From NCBI GenBank assembly GCA_027493945.1, contig JAOSJU010000001.1, positions 2,533,658 to 2,597,657 on the forward strand: a stretch of DNA of 64,000 bases. Direction: 5' to 3'. The stretch's first letter is position 1. Each line of letters opens with the position of its first letter. This stretch comes from Burkholderiaceae bacterium. GTDB lineage: Bacteria > Pseudomonadota > Gammaproteobacteria > Burkholderiales > Burkholderiaceae_E. The position numbers and the translations under genes are program-made. The notes beneath the pieces are model-generated. The model saw nothing but the letters and a program-made list of their open reading frames with translations, was not told the DNA's origin and ran no database searches. Shown here piece after piece: positions 47,112 through 57,790 of the stretch.

Positions 47112-48326
47112 TCACGCGCCCGCATCCCGGCGCGGCGCGACGAACAGCGTAAGCACACCCGTATAGCCGTAGACCCGGTCGCGGGCGATCTCGCCGTTCG
47201 CGAAGAAGCCCACCAGCGGGATCTCGCCGAGGTTGTGCGCGACGATTCCGAGTTCGGCGCCCGGCGCGCCGAACAACTGCTCGCCGCGGGCCACGCAGGA
47301 CACGTAATGCGCGCCCAGCACGCGCAGCGACTCGCCTTCGAGCTCCTCGCGCAATTCGGTGCAGATGCGGATCAGGTCGGCGCGCGCGGCGTGGCCGTCG
47401 CGGGTGCAGAACACCGCGCGGTCGCCCGGTCGCGGCGTGGCGGCGATCGCCAGCAGCCGGTTCTGCGGGTCGATGCCCAGCACGTTGCGCACCGCGTAGT
47501 CGGCGAAGCCGATGCCGCGGTCGCCGCTGGCCGGTGCCAGGCCGACCATCAGCCCGTTCGAAAGGCGTTCGGCGGGCAGCGCGCGCAGGATCTCGTCGCC
47601 ATCGCGCGACTCGCGCACCTCGGCGGCCACGCCGAGGTCGGCGAGCAGCACGTCGAGCGCCGGCTCGCCGTCCAGGCGCTGGATGTAGTGCGACGAGCAC
47701 TGCGAGATCACGTGCTCGCGCGCCAGTGGCGCGCAACCCTGCGTCACCCGCGACAGCAGCCGTACCTGATCGCCGAAGACCGCTCCCGACAGCCCGCCAC
47801 GCACCAATCGGCCCGCCAGCTGGTCGCTATCGGGCTGGCCGCCTCCCACCAGCCCGCCGAACAGGAAGCCGGTGTCCAGCCGCGCGGCCAGCGCCGCGAT
47901 CGACTCGGCCAGTTCGGGCGTGGTCGGCTCCACGTGGACGAGGGCAGTGAACGCTGCGGGTGTTTCGTTTGCGGCGGCGACTTCGCGCATTTCCCAGTCG
48001 GGGGCGATGTCCGGATGGCCGGAGAACACGCGCCAGCTGCCGGCCGGCAACTCGCAGATCATCGCGGCCAGCGCGGCTTCGCCGCTGTATTCGACGCCGG
48101 TCGAACAGATGCCGTGGGCGCTGGCGCCGATCCATTGCACGCCGGGAAAACGCTCGCGCAGCAAGGTGGCGACGTCGCCGAGCCGCTCGGCCAGCCGCTC
48201 GGTGACGTACAGCAGGCCGAGCCCCGCGGCCGGCGGGCGCGTGCCCCCGGCGAGCCGGGTCATCAACGATTCGGCCGCGGTGCGCCAGTCGGGGTGCGCC
48301 GCGTGCCCGTACCTGAATGCATGCAT
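47112..48326 (-). CDS. FIST N- and C-terminal domain signal protein
   Basis: 404 residues. FIST_N region (LLYVTERLAERLGDVATLL, QWIGASAHGICSTGVEY, FLFGGLVGGGQ) and FIST_C region (GDRAVFCTRDGHAARADL ... GAPGAELGIVAHNLGEIPLVGFFANGEIA). FIST proteins are predicted small-ligand sensors, sometimes linked to signalling proteins; none is adjacent. Cytoplasmic, no signal peptide. The ligand is unknown. Confidence 0.9.
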   Translation of the reverse strand: MHAFRYGHAAHPDWRTAAESLMTRLAGGTRPPAAGLGLLYVTERLAERLGDVATLLRERFPGVQWIGASAHGICSTGVEYSGEAALAAMICELPAGSWRVFSGHPDIAPDWEMREVAAANETPAAFTALVHVEPTTPELAESIAALAARLDTGFLFGGLVGGGQPDSDQLAGRLVRGGLSGAVFGDQVRLLSRVTQGCAPLAREHVISQCSSHYIQRLDGEPALDVLLADLGVAAEVRESRDGDEILRALPAERLSNGLMVGLAPASGDRGIGFADYAVRNVLGIDPQNRLLAIAATPRPGDRAVFCTRDGHAARADLIRICTELREELEGESLRVLGAHYVSCVARGEQLFGAPGAELGIVAHNLGEIPLVGFFANGEIARDRVYGYTGVLTLFVAPRRDAGA

Positions 48327-48377
48327 CGGGGCGGTCCGGCGGTCGATGGTGCTCGATCGTTCAGTCGCGCGAGTCGC

Positions 48378-49156
48378 TCACGCCTTGCGCGCCCGAGCCG
48401 CCGGCTTGCCGCCGACCCCCGCCGGCGGAGGGCCGGACTGCGGCTGCGTGGGTGCGCGGCGTCGCGCGCCGCCGCGCGCAGCCGGGGCCGGGGCCGACTC
48501 GCGCTGTGCGGGCGCGCCGGATTCGCCCCCGACAGGCCGACACCCGACAACGCCGCCGCCGCGACCTGGTTGAACTGGCTTTGCAGCAGATTCCACCATG
48601 CGCTCGGGCTCAGCCCGGGATCGGCGAGCGCGCCGGCCGCCGGCGCCTTCGCGCCGCGCTCCTCGCGGCGCGAGGGCCGCGCGCGCTTCGTGCCGCCCGG
48701 CGCAGCCCGCGCGCCGCCCTCGCCGCCGGCATTCGCGCCTGCCGCGCCGGTCGCAGCCGGCGCGGTACCGAGCCGCCCGTCGGGTGGCGCCGCACCGCCC
48801 AGTACCGACGCGATCGCCTGCGCGGCCGGCGCGGCCGGCGCGGCTGCCTCCACCGGCGCGCCGAACGCCTTCAGCGTGGCGATCGTGCCGCGCTGGATCT
48901 CCAGTGCCTGGATGGTTCCCTGGAGCATGGTCATGTTCAACGTCAGCCACTGCTCGACCGCCTTCAGGTCGGCGATGCGCTTGTCGAGCTCCTCGAGATC
49001 GAGGGTCGGCGTGAAGCCCGAGGGCACGCCGAACGAGGTCCATGCCTTCTTGACGAAGTCGACCGTGTCGAGGACGTTGCCGACGTTCAGCGGGCCGATG
49101 CCGACGTTTCCGAGCCCCATTGCCGCGAGGTCGCCGATTCCGAGCTTGCCTGTCAT
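48378..49156 (-). CDS. phaM: PhaM-type polyhydroxyalkanoate granule-associated protein, frameshifted
   Basis: About 259 residues. The conserved PhaM core reads NVLDTVDFVKKAWTSFGVPS, LDLEELDKRIADLKAVEQWL and LNMTMLQGTIQALEIQRGTI. A long Ala/Gly/Arg-rich tail follows. The frame breaks at the C5 run 48526-48530; one restored base gives LSGGESGAPAQRES and a basic Ala-rich terminus (GGKPAARARKA). PhaM activates PHA synthase and ties granules to the nucleoid through its basic C-terminus. Start ATG 49156. Confidence 0.85.
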
Positions 49157-49253
49157 GTCGTCGCCTCCCGATCGCGCGGCCGGCGCGCGCTGCCCGTCAC
49201 GGTGAACGACAATAGCAGGAAACGACCGCTCCGCAACCGTCGCTGGAAGATCC

Positions 49254-49721
49254 ATGCCAGACATCGAAACGCTGCGCCGCATCCTGGCTACGCATCGCGT
49301 CATCGCGGTGGTCGGCCTGTCGGCCGAGTGGCACCGACCGAGCTATTTCGCGGCGAAATACATGCAGGAGCACGGCTACCGCATCGTCCCGGTCAACCCG
49401 AAGTACGAGTGCATCCTGGGCGAGCGCTGCTACCCGTCGCTCGCGGACATCGGCCACGAGGTCGACATGGTCGACGTGTTCCGGCGCGCCGAGGACGTGA
49501 TGCCGATCGCGCGCCGGGCGATCGAGATCGGCGCGAAGGCGCTCTGGCAGCAACTCGGCGTGGTCAACCTCGAGGCCGACCGGCTGGCGCGCGAGCACGG
49601 GCTCGACACCGTGATGGACCGCTGCGTGAAGATCGAGCACGCGCGGCTGTTCGGCGGCCTGAACTGGGCAGGCGTCGACACGCGGGTGATCTCGGCGAAG
49701 CGGCCGCGCTGGCTGCCCTGA
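49254..49721 (+). CDS. CoA-binding domain protein
   Basis: 155 residues, a single Rossmann-like CoA-binding domain ([68 protein letters not shown]). Resembles YccU-type proteins of unknown function. 11 nt upstream of metY, probably co-transcribed, and divergent from phaM. Confidence 0.92.
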   Translation: MPDIETLRRILATHRVIAVVGLSAEWHRPSYFAAKYMQEHGYRIVPVNPKYECILGERCYPSLADIGHEVDMVDVFRRAEDVMPIARRAIEIGAKALWQQLGVVNLEADRLAREHGLDTVMDRCVKIEHARLFGGLNWAGVDTRVISAKRPRWLP

Positions 49722-49732
49722 CGGAGAAACCG

Positions 49733-51039
49733 ATGGCGGACCATCCCTACGGCATCGAGACGCTGTGCCTGCACGCGGGACAGATCCCCGACGCCGTCAC
49801 CGGCGCGCGCGCGGCGCCGATCTACCAGACGACCTCGTTCGTCTTCGATTCGGCCGAGCACGCGGCCAGCCTGTTCAACCTGCAGACATTCGGCAATGTC
49901 TACTCGCGGCTGTCGAACCCCACGGTGGCGATGCTCGAGGAGCGCGTGGCCGCCCTCGAAGGCGGGCGCGCGGCGATCGCCGCCGCCAGCGGCATGGCCG
50001 CCACCATGCTCGCGATGCTCACGCTGTGCGGCCAGGGCGATCACATCGTCGCCGCCAACACGCTGTACGGCGGCACCTGGTCGCAGTTCGCCGTCACGTT
50101 CGCGAAGTTCGGCATCGAATGCGCCTTCGTCGAGCCCGACGACCCCGAAAACTTCCGTCGCGCGCTGCGCCCGGCCACGAAGGCACTGTTCGCCGAGACG
50201 ATCGCCAATCCGCGCCTGAACGTGCTCGATATCGAGGCGGTCGCGGCGATCGCGCACGAGCACGGCGTGCCGCTGGTGGTCGACAACACGCTGGCCTCGC
50301 CGTACCTGTGCCAGCCGATCCGCCACGGTGCCGACATCGTCGTGCATTCGGCCACCAAGTACCTCGGCGGGCACGGCACGACGATGGGCGGCGTGGTCGT
50401 CGAGTCGGGCAGGTTTCCCCGGGACAATGGCCGCTTCCCCGAGATGACCGAGCCGTCGAAGGGCTACCACGGCGTGCGCTTCTACGAGACCTTCGGCGAC
50501 TTCGGGTTCACGATGAAGGCGCGCATGGAGACCGCGCGCACGCTCGGGCCGACGCTCGCGCCGCTGTCGGCATGGCTGCTGCTGCAGGGCATCGAGACGC
50601 TGCCGGTGCGCATGGACCGGCACCTGCAGAACGCGCAGCGCGTCGCCGGGCACCTCGCGGCGCACCCGCTGGTCGCCTGGGTCAACTACCCGGGGCTCGC
50701 AGGCAGTCCGTATCACGCGCTGGCGCGCAAGTACCTGCCGCGCGGCGCCGGCGGAATCCTCGCCTTCGGCGTGAAAGCGCCCGCCGGGGACGCACAGGCC
50801 GCGCAGCGCGCGGGCGAGCGCTTCATCGAGGCGGCGACGTTCATGAGCCACCGGCCAACGTCGGCGATGCGCGCACCCTGGTGATTCATCCGGCCTCGAC
50901 GACCCACCGGCAGATGTCGGCCGACGAGCAGCGCGCCGCCGGCGTCGCGCCCGACATGGTGCGCATGTCGGTCGGCATCGAGTCGATCGACGACATCCTG
51001 TGGGACATCGACCAGGCACTGGAGAAGTCTCGAGGGTGA
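49733..51039 (+). CDS. metY: O-acetylhomoserine aminocarboxypropyltransferase (sulfhydrylase), frameshifted
   Basis: 435 residues after correction. PLP fold type [44 protein letters not shown] lysine in [13 protein letters not shown]. The frame breaks near 50852: MSHR continues one base later as [20 protein letters not shown] to EKSRG and the stop at 51037-51039. One missing base explains it. Makes homocysteine (or methionine) directly from O-acetylhomoserine and sulfide, an alternative to the MetC route also encoded here. Confidence 0.92.
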
Positions 51040-51102
51040 TTGATGGCGTGCAGCGCGCACGCACGGCAAGATGTTGCAGGTGCACACGTTTCGGAGGGCC
51101 CG

Positions 51103-53933
51103 ATGGGCGCGTCGAGGAAGGTTCCGGTTTACTGCTACCAGTGCGTCGCGGGCCCCGACCTGCTGAAGGTCGAGGTCGAAAACGGCGTGGCCACGCGGGT
51201 CGAGTCGAACTACGACATCAGCGGCGAGCACCCCGGCGGCGGCCGCGTGTGCGTGAAGGCTTACGGTCTCGTGCAGAAGACCTACAACCCGAACCGCATC
51301 CGCCAGCCGATGAAGCGCACCAATCCGAAGAAGGGGCGCGACCAGGATCCCGGCTTCGTGCCGATCGGCTGGGACGAGGCGCTCGACATCGTGGGCGCCA
51401 GGCTTCGCGAGATCCGGTCCAGGGGTTTGCTCAACGAGGAAGGCGTGCCCCGGCTCGCCACCACCACCGGCGGCGGCGGCACGCCGGTGCAGTACATGGG
51501 CACCTTCCCGGCGTTCATGGCCGCGTGGGGTCCGATCGACCAGGGGTACGGCGCCGGGCAGGGCGTGAAGTGCTATCACTCCGAGCACCTGTACGGCGAA
51601 CTGTGGCACCGCGCGTTCATCGTGTCGCCGGACACGCCGTACGTGAACTACATCATCAACTGCGGCAACAACGTCGAGGCCTCGGGCGGCGTGGTGGGCA
51701 TCTGGCGCGAGGCCGACGCGCGGGTGCGCGGCGCCAAGCGGGTGCAGGTCGAGCCGCACCTGTCGATTACCGGTGCACTGTCGGCGCAGTGGGTGCCGAT
51801 CCGGCCAAAGACCGACGCGGCTTTCCTCTTCGGGCTCATCCACCGCATCGTGCACGAGCGCGACTGGCGCGAGGTCTGCGACCTGCCGTTCCTGAAGCAT
51901 CGCACCAGCTCGCCGTACCTGGTGGGGCCGAACGGCTGGTACCTGCGCGAGCCGGACAGCGGCAAGCCGCTGATCTGGGATCTCTCCGACGCGCGGGCCA
52001 AGCCCTACGACGCGCCCGACCTGCGCGATCCGGCGCTCGACGGCGAGTACGAGCTCGCCGGCGAAGAGCACGGCCCCGACGACGAGCGCATCGTGCACGA
52101 GCGGGCGCGCGTGCGCCCGGCGTTCCGCGCGATGCTCGACCACATGAGGGGCTACACGCCCGACTGGGCCGCGGCCGAGTGCGACGTGCCGGCCGAGACG
52201 ATCCGGGGCATCGCCGACGAATACCGGCGCACGCCTGCGTGGGCCAGACGATCGAGATCGAGGGCAAGACGCTGCCGTTCCGGCCGGTCGCGGTGATGCT
52301 GGGCAAGACGGTGAACAACGGCTGGGGCGGCTACCACTGCTGTTGGGCGCGCACCATGCTGGCGGTGCTGGTCGGGGCACTGGAAGTGCCCGGCGGCACG
52401 CTCGGGACGGCGGTGAAGCTGGTGCGCCCGGCGGTCTCGCGGGTCGGCTCGGTGCTGCCCGGGCCCGACGGCCTGATGGCCTACCAGTTCAACGAGACTT
52501 CGCGCGACGGCTGGATGCGCACGCCGCACATCCGCAACGCGTTCAAGACGCTGGTGCCGCTCGTGTCCGACTCGCCGTGGTCGCCGGCCCTCGGGCCCGC
52601 GCATCTGCCGTGGCTGTTCCAGAAGAAGGCGCCGGAGAACTGGCCGCGCACCCGGGCGCCCGACGTCTGGTTCTGCTACCGCACGAATCCGGCCATCTCG
52701 TCCTGGGACGCGCCGGAGGTGGCCGAGCGGCTGGCGGAGTTTCCGTTCATCGTGGCGTTCGCCTACACCGAAGACGAAACCAACCACTTCGCCGACATCC
52801 TGCTGCCCGAGGCCCTCGACCTCGAAAGCCTGCAGCTGATCCGCATCGGCAGCACCAAGTTCACCGAGCAGTTCTGGAAGCACGAAGGCTGGGCGATCCG
52901 CCAGCCGGCGGTCGATTCGCCTTGCGACACGATGGACTTCACCGACATCGCCACCGCGCTGGCCGCGCGCGCCGGCATCCTCGACAAGTACGTCGCGGCG
53001 ATCAACCGCGGCGCGGCGGGCATGGCACTGCGCGACCGCGGTGGCCGCTTCGATTACGCACTCGACGAGTCGAAGGCGCCCTCCCGCGAGCAGGTCTGGG
53101 ATGCCAGCGCGAAGGCGGCCAGCCACGATCTCACCGGCGGCCAGGAAGTCCGCGACCTCGAATGGTTCAAGGAGCACGGCTTCCTGTTGCGCCCCTTCCC
53201 GCAACTCGACTGGTACCTGTACCCCGCGCTCGAGCGCCAGGGGTTGAGGTTCGAGCTGCCCTACCAGGAACGCGTCGTGCGTCACGGCCGGCAACTGGCC
53301 AATCGCCTGCACGAAGCCGGAGTCGGCTGGTGGGAGCACCAGCTGGCCGAGTACGAGTTCATGCCCACCTACGAACGCTTTCCCGAGATCTGGATCGAGT
53401 ACGCGCGCGAGTACGGCCGCGATCCGCAGGAGTTCCCGTTCTGGGCGCTCACCGCGCGCTCGATGCAGTACAGCTGGGGCGCCAACGTCGGGCTGCCGCT
53501 GATCAACGAGGTGGCCAACAACATCGCCGGGCACCGCGGCCTGATCATGAACCGCAGCGTCGCGCGACGGCTCGGCATTGCCGAGGGAGAGCGCCTGCTG
53601 GTCGAGTCGGTGTCCGGGCACACCGAGGGCGAAGCGGTGCTGCGCGAGGGCATCCGGCCCGACACGGTACTGATGATCGGCCAGTTCGACCACTGGAAGA
53701 CCCCGTTCGCGAAAGACCTGAAGCTGCCGAGCCTGAACTCGCTCACCGATCTCTCGCTGACGCTCACCGACGGCACCGGCAGCGGCTCCGACGTGATGCG
53801 GGTGCGGCTGCGGCGCGCCGCCAGCGGAGAAGTGCTGGGCGGGCCACCGCAAGCAGCGAGCGCCGTGCTGCCGCCGCCGCGCGCGGCCGCGGGCGCGACA
53901 TCGGCGGCTGCCACGGCGCCGGAGGCCCGCTGA
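51103..53933 (+). CDS. molybdopterin-dependent oxidoreductase catalytic subunit (PadB-like), frameshifted
   Basis: About 943 residues. ATG 51103 has GGAGG 5 nt upstream. DMSO-reductase superfamily: N-terminal CYQC then GRVCVKAYGLVQKTYNPNRI, bis-MGD-binding regions (CYHSEHLYGELWHRAF, NNVEASGGVVGIW, WFCYRTNPAISSWD, DETNHFADILLPEALDLES) and the C-terminal MGD domain (LTARSMQYSWGANVG, NRSVARRLGIAEGERLLVES). Only CxxC plus one distal Cys are evident, so the usual FeS site may be incomplete. The frame breaks near 52228; one missing base restores EYRRHACVGQTIEIEG. It is similar to the catalytic subunit of phenylacetyl-CoA:acceptor oxidoreductase from memory of the family; the substrate is not proven. 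No Tat signal is seen. Confidence 0.82.
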
Positions 53934-55599
53934 TGAGCGCCGCTGCTCGTCCCTCGCCCGCCGCGCGCGCAGGCGCGACGCCCCGCTGGGGCATGGTGAT
54001 CGACCTGAACCGCTGCGTCGGATGCCAGACCTGCACGATCGCCTGCAAGCACGCGAACGACACCACGCCCGGGGTGCAGTGGCGGCGCGTGCTCGACGTG
54101 GAGCAGGGTACTTTCCCCGACGTCGAGCGGCTGTTCCTGGTCACCGGCTGCCAGCATTGCGCCGAGCCGCCCTGCGTGCCGGTGTGCCCGACCGGCGCCA
54201 CGCGCCAGCGCGAGGACGGCCTGGTCACGATGAACTACGACGTCTGCATCGGCTGCGCGTACTGCGCGGTGTCGTGCCCCTACCAGGCGCGCACGATCGT
54301 GCACGAGCCCCGCGGCTACTACGGCCAGACGCAAACCCTGCAGGAGGAGGCCACCGCCCATCCGGAACGCGTCGGGGTGGCGCAGAAGTGCACCTTCTGC
54401 GTCGACCGGGTCGACAACGGGCTGGCGCGCGGGCTGGTGCCCGGCGTCGATCCCGAAGCCACGCCGGCGTGCTCGGCGTCCTGCATCTCGAAGGCGATCC
54501 GCTTCGGCGACTTCAACGACCCCGACAGCGAGGTGTCGCAGCTGGTGCGCGACCAGCCCAGCGTACAGCTGAACGCAGAAGTGGGCACTGACCCGCAGAT
54601 CCGCTACCTCTACACCACGCCCGCGGTGCCGGGCCGCGAGGCGGGCGAACCCGGCGACGACTCGCGGGAGGAGCGGCTGTCCGATCCGGCCAACCCGCTG
54701 GTGGGCGCGCGCCAGGCTTTCTGGGACTGGCGCGCGGCGATGAACTGGATGTTCGGCGGCGCGGGCACCGGGCTGGCGATCGCGACCGGCGTGGCGGCCT
54801 GGGCCGGCGTCCTGACCGCATCGCGGGCCCGGGCGCTGTACGCACTGTCGGCCGTGCTGGTGGCCACCGGCCTGTTCTTCGTGTTCCTGAAGATCGGGCG
54901 GCAGTTGCGCTTCTGGCGGGCGGCCACGCGCTGGCAGAGCTCGTGGATGACGCGCGAGCTCTACGCGGCGCTGGTGTTCTTCCCGTCGGTGCTGGCGTCG
55001 CTGCTGGCGCCCGGGCCGCTGCCGTTCGCGCTCGCGAGCGTCTCGGCGGCAGTGTTCCTCGGCTGCCAGGCGAAGATCCTGCATCTCGCGCGCGGCATCC
55101 CGGCCTGGCGTGCGCCGCTGGTTCCCTGGATGATCTTCGCCAGCGGGCTCTTCGAGGGCTGGGCGGCGCTCGCGCTCGGCCTGGCCGCGCCGGGCGCGCA
55201 ACCTGCCGCGCCGGCGTTGGCGGCCATCGGGCTGGCACTGGCGGTGCTCAACGGGCTGCTGTGGCGCGCCTATGTCGGGGCGGCCCGGGCGCAAGGCGTG
55301 CCGCCGCTGGCGCGCCGGGTGCTCGAGCGCTTCACGCCGACGCTGCACCTGCTGGGGCACCTGGCGCCGCTCGCGCTGGCTGCGCTCGCCTGGCTGGCGC
55401 CTGCCGCGGCAACGCCTCTGCTGGCGTTGGGGGCAGTCGCGGCGATCGCCGGCGGGGCGTCCTCGAAATTCACGCTGATCGTCCGCGCCGGGTACACGCA
55501 AGGATTCGACCTGCCCAGGATGCCGCAGCGCGGCTCCGGCCGCCGGCCGCGCCGCCCAGGCTGGGCGCGGCAGCGGCCGGGACACGCTCCCGAAATTGA
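53933..55599 (+). CDS. four-cluster ferredoxin fused to a DmsC-like membrane anchor (PadC/PadD-like)
   Basis: The N-terminal ~230 residues carry four cysteine groups (CVGCQTCTIACKHAN, CQHCAEPPCVPVCPTGA, CIGCAYCAVSCPYQA, CTFCVDRV..CSASC). From ~270 on, about eight membrane helices of a DmsC/NrfD-type anchor follow in the same frame. It would pass electrons from the Mo enzyme to quinone. TGATG couples it to the Mo subunit. The formal ORF has no stop until 55846, running through tRNA-Tyr into tRNA-Gly, which cannot be real; a shift of one base near 55530 would end it at 55599. The end given is therefore a guess. Confidence 0.8.
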
Positions 55600-55624
55600 C
55601 AGCGATCGGGGCGCGCGCCATAAT
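55596..55624 (+). promoter_or_regulatory. sigma70 promoter of the tRNA-tuf operon
   Basis: TTGACA (55596-55601), 17-nt spacer, CATAAT (55619-55624). Near-consensus and correctly placed 12 nt before tRNA-Tyr. The best promoter seen in the window, as expected for stable RNA and EF-Tu. Confidence 0.8.
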
Positions 55625-55636
55625 TCACGGTTCCCT

Positions 55637-55722
55637 GGAGGGGTGCCCGAGTGGCTAAAGGGGGCAGACTGTAAATCTGTTGGCTTACGCCTACGTTGGT
55701 TCGAATCCAACCTCCTCCACCA
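55637..55722 (+). tRNA. tRNA-Tyr (GTA)
   Basis: 86 nt with encoded CCA. Acceptor GGAGGGG pairs with CTCCTCC; anticodon loop ACTGTAAATC gives GTA; class II long variable arm; T-loop GGTTCGAATCC. Confidence 0.96.
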
Positions 55723-55825
55723 GATTTCTTGCGTCGGGAAGAAGTGGCTCGGGAAAAACTGGCAGATGAGCGCCAGATGGCGGTACGCCGGGTTCGTCAG
55801 GTGGTTCGTCAGGTGCCGAGCCTCG

Positions 55826-55899
55826 GCGGGTGTAGCTCAATGGTAGAGCAGAAGCCTTCCAAGCTTACGACGAGGGTTCGATTCCCTTCACCCGCTCCA
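55826..55899 (+). tRNA. tRNA-Gly (TCC)
   Basis: 74 nt with encoded CCA. Acceptor GCGGGTG pairs with CACCCGC; anticodon loop CTTCCAA gives TCC; T-loop GGTTCGATTCC. Confidence 0.96.
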
Positions 55900-55951
55900 G
55901 CGATATCCGGGCGGCGCAGGAATCCGGAGGGAAGGCGGTTTCAGGGTGTCA

Positions 55952-56026
<75 letters not shown>

Positions 56027-56102
56027 CGAACAGGTTGGGCGCGCCGCGCGCGGCGCAGCAGTCATCAGCGGGCAGCATCGAAAGAAGAACCGGGAGTTCG
56101 AC

Positions 56103-57291
56103 ATGGCTAAAGGAAAGTTCGAGCGTACGAAGCCGCACGTGAACGTGGGGACGATTGGTCACGTGGATCACGGCAAGACGACGCTGACGGCGGCGATCAC
56201 GACGGTGCTGAGCAGGCAGTTTGGAGGCGAGGCGAGGGGTTACGACCAGATCGACAACGCGCCGGAGGAGAAGGCGCGTGGGATCACGATCAACACGTCG
56301 CACGTGGAGTACGAGACGAAGGCGCGGCACTACGCGCACGTGGATTGCCCGGGGCACGCCGACTACGTGAAGAACATGATCACGGGTGCGGCGCAGATGG
56401 ACGGGGCGATTCTGGTGGTCAGTGCGGCCGACGGTCCGATGCCGCAGACGCGCGAGCACATTTTGCTGGCGCGTCAGGTTGGGGTGCCGTACATCGTGGT
56501 GTTCATGAACAAGTGCGACATGGTCGACGATGCGGAGCTGCTCGAGCTGGTGGAGATGGAGGTTCGGGAGCTGCTGGCGAAGTACGATTTTCCGGGCGAC
56601 GACGTGCCGATCATCAAGGGGTCGGCGCTCAAGGCGCTCGAGGGTGACAAGGGCGAGCTGGGCGAGCAGGCGATCATGGCGCTGGCCGATGCGCTGGACA
56701 GCTACATTCCGACGCCGCAGCGTGCGGTGGACGGGGCGTTTCTGATGCCGATCGAGGACGTGTTTTCGATTTCGGGTCGCGGCACGGTGGTGACGGGTCG
56801 GGTCGAGCGCGGGATCGTGAAGGTGGGCGACGAGATCGAGATCGTGGGCATCAAGCCGACGGTGAAGACGACGTGCACGGGCGTGGAGATGTTTCGCAAG
56901 CTGCTCGACCAGGGGCAGGCGGGCGACAACGTCGGGGTGCTGCTGCGGGGCACGAAGCGCGAGGAGGTCGAGCGCGGCCGGTGCTGGCCAAGCCGGGGTC
57001 GATCACGCCGCACACGAAGTTCGAGTGCGAGGTGTACGTGCTCTCGAAGGACGAGGGGGGCGGCACACGCCGTTCTTCAACAATTACCGGCCGCAGTTTT
57101 ACTTCCGCACGACCGACGTGACGGGGTCGGTGGCGTTGCCCGAGGGCACGGAGATGGTGATGCCGGGCGACAACGTGAAGATGACGGTGACGCTGATTGC
57201 GCCGATCGCGATGGAGCAGGGCCTGCGCTTTGCCATCCGCGAGGGCGGGCGCACCGTGGGCGCCGGCGTCGTCGCCAGGGTCCTCGAGTGA
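56103..57291 (+). CDS. tuf: elongation factor Tu, with two one-base deletions
   Basis: GTPase delivering aminoacyl-tRNA to the ribosome. G1 GHVDHGKT, G3 [16 protein letters not shown]4 NKCDMVDD; domains 2 and 3 follow. Two breaks: near 56981 (VERG then [16 protein letters not shown] in the next frame) and in the G6 run ~57055-57060 (KDEGG then [16 protein letters not shown]). Adding one base at each gives 1191 nt and exactly 396 residues, the normal EF-Tu length, so sequence error is likely. Codons favour GTG, ACG, GGG and GGT, and use T/A endings more than neighbouring genes. Betaproteobacteria usually have a second tuf. Confidence 0.96.
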
Positions 57292-57307
57292 TATCGACGG
57301 TCAACGC

Positions 57308-57383
57308 AGGGGTATAGCTCAACTGGCAGAGCGTCGGTCTCCAAAACCGAAGGTTGGGGGTTCGATTCCCTCTGCCCCTGCCA
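57308..57383 (+). tRNA. tRNA-Trp (CCA)
   Basis: 76 nt with encoded CCA. Acceptor AGGGGTA pairs with TGCCCCT; anticodon loop CTCCAAA gives CCA. It lies 16 nt after tuf and 22 nt before secE, so it is processed from the same transcript. Confidence 0.96.
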
Positions 57384-57405
57384 CCTGATCGTCGCACCGA
57401 AACCA

Positions 57406-57790
57406 ATGGCCAATCCGAACGTCGAAACCGTGACCAGCGGCGCCGATCGCGCCAAGGTCGCGCTTGCCGCGGCCCCGGTGATCGCCGGGCTGATCGGCTT
57501 TTTATGCGCTGTCGCAGCAGCCGATGATCGCGCGCATCGGCGCGATCCTCGGCGGCCTGCTGGCCGGCGCCGCGGTCGCATGGACATCGGGCCCGGGGCA
57601 GCGCTTCTTCGCCTTCTCGAAAGACTCCTGGAACGAAACGCGGCGCGTCGTCTGGCCCGACCGCAAGGAAACCACCCAGGTCACGCTGATCGTCTTCGCC
57701 TTCGTGGTCGCCATGGCGATCCTCCTTTGGCTGGTCGACAAGTCGCTCGAGTGGGTGCTGTACGACCTCATTCTCGGCTGGAAGGGCTGA
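57406..57790 (+). CDS. secE: preprotein translocase subunit SecE, frameshifted at a T run
   Basis: About 127 residues. N-terminal part MANPNVETVTSGADRAKVAL with the first membrane segment; at T5 (57499-57503) the frame breaks and one base fewer gives GLIGFYALSQQPMIARIG. The conserved C-terminus follows (SWNETRRVVWPDRKETTQVT and the last membrane helix). Three membrane segments, as in proteobacterial SecE. Essential, so the extra T is probably an error. It abuts nusG. Confidence 0.93.

Noticed and set aside
56970-57065. tuf as a pseudogene or as a programmed-frameshift gene
   Set aside because: Two separate one-base losses that together restore exactly 396 residues, among many similar breaks in this window, point to sequence error; EF-Tu is not known to use frameshifting.
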